64,000 nucleotides of DNA from Cunninghamia lanceolata (taxonomy: Eukaryota; Streptophyta; Pinopsida; Cupressales; Cupressaceae): the NCBI GenBank assembly GCA_027924645.1, contig BSBN01000213.1, positions 37,202,501 to 37,266,500 of the forward strand, read 5' to 3'. The position numbers were made by a program, and so were the translations under genes. The notes beneath the pieces were generated by a model. The model was not told the DNA's origin. It was given only the letters and a program-made list of their open reading frames with translations, and searched no databases. Positions 58,269 through 64,000 of this stretch are shown one piece after another. Numbering within the stretch: the first letter of the stretch is position 1; every line of letters starts with the position of its first letter.

Positions 58269-61095
58269 CACTGCCTCCTTCTGACAATTTTTGGGGCAGT
58301 AGAAAACCTTTCACCATGGGCAAATGCCTCAGAGCTATAAAAAATTAAGAGAGATTATTGTAGAGGCACTCTACGTGATCCCATTGCCTCAGACAGAATG
58401 TTTCGAAGTGACACGGTTTTCGAGTAACATCTCGTCAAAGATTGCTGCCTTTTTGCACTTTGGACTCTTCAGGGATATCATCGGTACAATGTAGCTCTGA
58501 CTGTTTCGACATGTTTGGGTGAAAAATAGGACCATGACTAGCATAAATGTACCCATTCGGATGCGTTGGAACAGTCAGTTTGGTCGCATCAGGAGCAGGA
58601 TGAAAGTTACACCCCTTTGCAACTTTACACTGCCTCCTTCTGACAATTTTTGGGGCAACAGAAAACCTTTCACCACGGGCAAATGCCTCAGAGCTATAAA
58701 AAACTGAGAGAGATTATTGTAGAGGCACTCTATGTGATCCCGTTGCCTTAGACAGAATGTTTCTAAGTGACACGATTTTTGAGTAACATCTCGTCAAAGA
58801 TTGCTGCCTTTTTGCACTTTGGACTCTTCAGGGATATCATCGGTACAGTGTAGCTCCGACTGTTTCGACATGTTTGGGTGAGAAATAGGACCATGCCTAG
58901 CATAAATGTACCCATTCAGACGCGTTGGAATAGTCAGTTTGGTCGCATCAGGAGCAGGACGAAAGTTACACCCCTTTGCAACTTTACACTGCCTCCTTCT
59001 GGGGAAACAGAAAACCTTTCACCACGGGCAAATGCCTTAGAGCTATAAAAAACCGAGAGAGGTTATTGTAGAGGCACTCTACGTGATCCCGTTGCCTCAG
59101 ACGGAATGTTTCTAAGTGACACAATTTTCGAGTAACATCTCGTCAAAGATTGCTGCCTTTTTACACTTTGGACTCTTCAGGGATATCGTCGGTACAATGT
59201 AGCTCTGACTATTTCGACATGTTTGGGTGAAAAATAAGACCATGCCTAGCATAAATGTACCCATTCGGACGCGTTGGAACAGTAAGTTTGGTCGCATCAG
59301 GAGCAGGACGAAAGTTACACCCCTTTGAAACTTTACACTGCCTCCTTCTGACGATTTTTGGGGCAACAGAAAACCTTTCACCACGGGCAAATGCCTCAGA
59401 GCTATAAAAAACTGAGAGAGGTTATTGTAGAGGCACTCTATGTGATCCCGTTGCCTTAGACGAAATGTTTCTAAGTGACATGATTTTTGAGTAACATCTC
59501 GTCAAAGATTGCTGCCTTTTTGCACTTTGGACTCTTCAGGGATATCGTCGGTACAGTGTAGCTCCGACTGTTTCGACATGTTTGGGTGAGAAATAGGACC
59601 ATGCCTAGCATAAATGTACCCATTCGGACACGTTGGAATAGTCAGTTTGGTCGTCAGGAGCAGGACGAAAGTTACACCCCTTTGCAACTTTACACTGCCT
59701 CCTTCTGATGATTTTTGGGGAAACAGAAAACCTTTCACCACGGGCAAATGCCTCAGAGCTATAAAAAACTGAGAGAGGTTATTGTAGAGGCACTCTACGT
59801 GATCCCGTTGCCTCAGATAGAATGTTTCTAAGTGACACAGTTTTCGAGTAACATCTCGTCAAAGATTGCTACCTTTTTGCACTTTGGACTCTTCAGGGAT
59901 ATCGTCGGTACAATGTAGCTCCAACTGTTTCAACATGTTTGGGTGAAAAATAGGACCATGCCTAGCATAAATGTACCCATTCGGACGCGTTGGAACAGTC
60001 AGTTTGGTCGCATCAGGAGCAGGACGAAAGTTACACCCCTTTGCAACTTTACACTGCCTCCTTCTGACGATTTTTGGGGAAACAGAAAACCTTTCACCAC
60101 GGGCAAATGCCTCAGAGCTATAAAAAACTGAGAGAGGTTATTGTAGAGGCACTCTACGTGATCCCGTTGCCTCAGACGGAATGTTTCTAAGTGACATGGT
60201 TTTCGAATAACATCTCGTCAAAGATTGCTACCTTTTTGCACTTTGGACTCTTTAGGGATATCGTCGGTACAATGTAGCTCCGACTGTTTCGACATGTTTG
60301 GGTGAAAAATAGGACCATGCCTAGCATAAATGTACCCATTCAGACGCGTTGGAACAGTCAGTTTGGTCGCATCAGGAGCAGGATGAAAGTTACACCCCTT
60401 TGCAACTTTACACTGCCTCCTTCTGATGATTTTTGGGGAAACAGAAAACCTTTCACCACGGGCAAATGCCTCAGAGCTATAAAAAACTGAGAGAGGTTAT
60501 TGTAGAGGCACTCTACGTGATCCCGTTGCGTTAGACGGAATGTTTCTAAGTGACACGGTTTTCGAGGAACATCTCATCAAAGATTGCTGCCTTTTTGCAC
60601 TTTGGACTCTTCAGGGATATCATCGGTACAATGTAGCTCCGACTGTTTCGACATGTTTGGGTGAAAAATAGGACCATGCCTAGCATAAATGTACCCATTC
60701 AGACGTGTTGGAGCAGTCAGTTTGGTCGCATCAGGAGCAGGACGAAAGTTACACCCCTTTGCAACTTTACACTGCCTCCTTCTGATGATTTTTGGGGAAA
60801 CAGAAAACCTTTCACCACGGGCAAATGCCTCAGAGCTATAAAAAATTGAGAGAGGTTATTGTAGAGGCACTCTATGTGATCCCGTTGCCTCAGACGGAAT
60901 GTTTCTAAGTGACACGGTTTTTGAGTAACATCTCGTCAAAGATTGCTACCTTTTTGCACTTTGGACTCTTCAGGGATATCGTCGGTACAATGTAGCTCCG
61001 ACTATTTCGACATATTTGGGTGAAAAATAGGACCATGCCTAGCATAAATGTACCCATTTAGATGCGTTGGAATAGTCAGTTTGGTCGCATCACGA
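58269..61095. repeat. Tandem array of eight 359-bp units
   Basis: Units start with CACTGCCTCCTTCTG at 58269, 58628, 58987, 59336, 59693, 60052, 60411 and 60770: five of the seven steps are exactly 359 bp, two are 349 and 357 because of small deletions. Copies are highly alike. Each has a GCTATAAAAAACTGAGAG stretch that resembles a TATA box. Short frames of 60-90 codons repeat in every unit on both strands and are side effects. The array decays after GGTCGCATCACGAGCAAGAC; a partial copy of that end occurs again near 61365-61390. Confidence 0.92.
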
Positions 61096-61534
61096 GCAAG
61101 ACACCAAAAATGTAAAAGTTGCTTTGTGCAACTTGACAACATTGACACTTTTTTGCAACATGACTCAAAGACTCAAACTGACCCCAAATGACTCAAAGTG
61201 ACTTAAAATCACCTTGATTATAGAGGTCGAGGCGCTCCTTATCATTCATTCATTATGAGCACCTTGGGAGAATGGTATATAGGTCATCATCATGATTGGG
61301 CGCCCTTGATCCAAAGTGTTGGAGAGATCATCAAATGGTGTCTAGTAGGGTGAGTTATGAGTTTGGTCGCATCAGGAGTAGGACACCAAAAATGCATAAC
61401 ATGATGATGTAAAAATGTGTACATATGTGTAAAAATGCAGGAGGAAATAAAAAAAGACAAACCTTACAAATTAATGTGCATACTTACAACTCAATGTAAC
61501 ATAACTTTACAAAATCAATGTGAATACTTACAAA
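61096..61534. other. Spacer between the 359-bp array and the transposase-like gene
   Basis: Contains more GGCGC motifs (61230, 61300) and a second partial end of the 359-bp unit near 61365. From about 61400 the sequence is A-rich and may be the 3' untranslated part of the minus-strand gene. Confidence 0.45.
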
Positions 61535-64000
61535 TTAATCCAATGAACCATCTGGATCTGCTCTACTCTTTATTGTGTCAAGTATTGCTTCATGGTCAGA
61601 CTCACGCACCTTCCACAATATTTTGTTCAAAGGTCTACCCCGATACTTTATCAAATGAACATTGGATGCCACGACAAGGTTCGAGTAATGAAGAATCTTT
61701 CGATGCATGTCAAAGTCCTGAAATAGCCAAATATTAACACTCTTATGTGGGTACCTTCTAAGCCATGTTCCAGTAATAACCACTGATCCTGTAGGGTATT
61801 CGATGTTTTCTCCATCTGTAACAGGGGCCTCCAATTTCTTTTTGGCCTCAACACAACGACATAAGTAATAATTTGTTCCCTCTTCATTATCTTCATCTGC
61901 AATAACTGCATATACGTGTCCTACATTGATATGTGTAGCAAATTAGATGAAATTAGTCAACATTACAAAAACACTACAAAGTAAGATGACATTACCTGGT
62001 TGAACTAGATGAAATTAGATGCATATATGTGCCCTATATTACCTGGTTGAACTAAATCTGATATGTGGTCAAAGTCAACTGACGATTCCATCTGTGTTAG
62101 TTCCAGTGCCGTCGGGGGTCGATACATGTCAAGTGGGCTAAGATAACTTAACTGCCATTCGTCAACCCACTCCTTTGACTCGCACTCATCCCAGACTTGA
62201 ATTGTACAGGAAGAACAAAAGCATGACATCTTTCGTGTATGGATACTCCATGAACCTGCAATTGAGCTTCTGAAAGAGTGCATCTCATTTGATCCTGTCA
62301 ATGTACAACAATCCTCATATGGTGCAATGTTAGTATCATCTATCAACCAAAAAAATCTACGAACTAAAGACTTACCTTCATTACCTGGACCCATGGAAGC
62401 ATTACACCACTCGACAATCGATTTTGCATCTGTCAACTTTGCATTGTCTTTATACTTTAACTCTTCTCATGCTATGGCTCTTTTGATACATGCTCCTGCA
62501 CCATCATGCTCCCCCTTTCCATGCCCGGCCTCACAAAAGTTCCACATATGTTGAATACTTGTAAAATTATGCCTCCTACTCAGCCAATAGAAATTCTGCG
62601 AGTTCTTGAATTGTGATGCACAATTATCTGACCATATGATATGCTGACTGAACGATATGCCCCTTCTAGCCAAATCATTGTAGAACACCTGAAAGCAACC
62701 TTGCATGAACTCCGTAGAATGCGTGCGATCATCACTAATATAGAAATGATACTCCCTTATGGTCTTTCTGTCATCCTCTGTACTATCATTCGCATGAATG
62801 AATGCGATGTGCACAAATATAGAAACCTGTGTGGAGTTATAATATTGTGATTGAACCTCACACTGTGGCTGTAGACTGTAGTTCTCTGCAAAGTCGACGA
62901 CTGAAACAATGCTACCAACCGGAAATGTGTCCTTGCATAACTTGAATTGCAAGTCCAACCATCGAGCTCTATGGGCATGTCTTGCATACTCATACACTAT
63001 GCTGTCACGAAATATAGGCATAAACTGATACACTGGAATCTTTTCAATAACTAATTCACACCTCTTTGCTTCTTTACCATCTTTTGTATTGTATGCCACT
63101 GTTTTATACTTGCCAAACTCTACTAGTTCATTTCCAACCGCATGTGTTATTTCCATATGTTCACATATTGGCAAATGTTGCAAGCCACCGCAACGATGAC
63201 ATGTGCCATCCAAGCATAATTTCTTGTAGAATATTTGACCTTCCTCTCTTTCACATAAAATTCTTGATATGAAGTCTCTTGAAGATGTTGGTGGGGCACA
63301 TATGGCACAACCCTGCAAATCATTGTTAGTATGCATATCTAAACATATAGACCTATAAGCATCAAAATGGTTAGAAAATTCAATATGTAATCTACAACAA
63401 CAAGTAGTGTGTGTGTGATTTATCTTAACATAGAAAGGTTTTAGCATTTCAAAATATCTTTGACAAATTTTAATTTGAGGATACTTCTCTAGAAATTTAC
63501 CATAAAACTGTGTTTGAGTCTCATCCAAAAAATGCTTTGGATGTGGCTCGCGGTTCTGACTACCAATTCTCCTTCTTACCACATCCCTTTGATTCGGAGA
63601 TACCCTTGTGTAATTCTTCCAAAAGTCTTCAATTAGTGATCTCAATGCTTCAACAATTGGTTTATCTTTTCGTGGTAGTCTCCCCGAGAACGCCCATAAT
63701 TCATTGGCATTAGTGTCCTCAATTCTTTGGCGTCTTCCAACGGCTCTTGATAAAGTTTTCCTATTAATTCTCAATTCTTGACTTGTCTTTCTAATGAGAC
63801 GAGCTTTCCTCGTTTGACTACTTACTATAGTCGATGTAATCACATGCCGTGTTGCATTACTATCTTTTGTGCGTGAGGTGTTACCCACACTCTCATACGC
63901 ACTCATTAGATTCTTGACAATAGATTTTTCACTTGAAGCCTCTGATGTTCTCAACCCAAGAATCTTCATGATAGACCTATACTTTATACTTCGCATCATT
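61535..64000 (-). pseudogene. Transposase-like DFAENY protein of element B, 5' end outside the window
   Basis: Visible minus-strand parts: an exon from the window edge to 62043, an intron 62042-61921 (GTAATA...TGTAG), and a last exon 61920-61535. Splicing is in phase (QPG/GHVYAVIADEDN). Counting from the first visible Met (63999), features are a basic helical N-terminus, LRSLIEDFWKNYTRVSPNQR, a Cys/His-rich middle (TTCCCRLH, CAICAPP, CHRCGGLQHLPICEH), VVDFAENY with D at about 369, WSDNCASQFKN with D at about 458, and HGKGEHDGAGACIKRA at 493-508. This Asp...Asp...Asp/Glu order resembles an RNase-H-like DDE transposase; similar DFAENY...SD..A.QYKN...HGK...DG proteins occur in animal transposons. 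The last exon has a compact YPTGSVVITGTWL domain, possibly BAH-like. One in-frame TGA (62467-62469) stands where CGA (Arg) is expected. Superfamily not assigned. Confidence 0.7.
61921..62042 (-). other. Last intron of the transposase-like gene, with a duplicated donor
   Basis: Donor CAACCAG/GTAATATAG at 62042 and acceptor AATGTAG at 61921. A 47-bp tandem duplication (61996-62042) has copied the donor region, giving a second CAACCAG/GTAATGTC at 61995. Using the upstream donor keeps the frame; using the other adds 47 nt and breaks it. Confidence 0.65.

Larger units (their letters stand above)
50613..64000. mobile_element. DNA transposon B, coding member of the A/B/C family; right end outside the window
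   Basis: Starts GGGTAAGTGCAAAAAGATGG at 50613 directly after gag codons of G2 (candidate target duplication TTCC, 50609-50612). The GTGGCC motif and dense ACGCGAGCGCGT palindromes follow, as in A and C. Inside are a seven-exon gene on the plus strand (50967-53038), a long GGCGC-rich repeat region, a 359-bp tandem array and a transposase-like gene on the minus strand (61535 to the window edge). Middle parts may be later insertions. Assignment of everything up to 64000 to one element rests on not meeting a right end (GCACTTACCC). Confidence 0.7.

Noticed and set aside
58519..60849. Repeated 62-codon plus-strand frame and 80-90-codon minus-strand frames
   Set aside because: They recur because of the 359-bp tandem repeat; no codon-level conservation or domain.

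Overview
The window looks like the repeat-dominated DNA of a large plant nuclear genome. Evidence for a plant: CCCTAAA-type telomeric repeats, a plant-specific B3 domain, a PPR gene fragment, and Ty1/copia, chromovirus and Tat-like Ty3/gypsy LTR retrotransposons. A gymnosperm or similar large-genome seed plant is a guess. I see no intact ordinary host gene. Almost everything is a transposable element or a gene piece carried by one.

Layout. (1) 0.4-3.5 kb: about eight tandem copies of a 326-bp unit encoding a B3 DNA-binding domain on the minus strand, abutting degenerate telomere-like repeats (3.5-3.9 kb). (2) 4.0-5.06 kb: right end of a DNA transposon (element C) inserted in a decayed gypsy gag (element G4, minus; LTR 8742-9196). 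(3) 9394-36004: one complete Tat-like LTR retrotransposon (G3, minus) with matching 5-bp target duplications ATGTC. It has been opened by three later insertions: a copia element (12876-18650, itself holding a solo LTR at 16078-17423), a DNA transposon (element A, 19258-30789, itself holding a gag-only LTR element at 20155-27088), and a solo LTR (31154-32628). Every one of these has a perfect target duplication. (4) 36-38.3 kb: no recognisable content. (5) 38.3-44.26 kb: a gypsy element (G1, plus) full of stop codons, cut by (6) a chromovirus (G2, minus, 44.27-50.6 kb) whose reverse transcriptase is split by a 989-bp terminal-inverted-repeat element (D). (7) 50613 to beyond the window end: DNA transposon B, inserted in the G2 gag.

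The main point of interest is the DNA transposon family A/B/C, with D as a possible relative. A, B and C share GGG(T/C)AAGTGCA termini followed by a GTGGCC motif, and CpG-rich palindromes of the ACGCGAGCGCGT type near the ends. A has a 4-bp target duplication (TCAT), and D has a 4-bp one with one mismatch. Copy B looks like the protein-coding member. At one side it has a seven-exon gene of unknown type with phase-0 introns between its later exons. At the other side, on the opposite strand, it has a long cysteine-rich protein with a DDE-transposase-like DFAENY...SDNC...HGKGEHDG signature. Copy A has no transposase and carries a PPR gene fragment. Copy C may carry the B3 array.

Much of the decay is C-to-T: CAG-to-TAG and CGA-to-TGA stops, as expected from long-term cytosine methylation. 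The nesting gives an order of events: G3, then the copia element, element A and a solo LTR; then a solo LTR inside the copia element and a gag-only element inside A.
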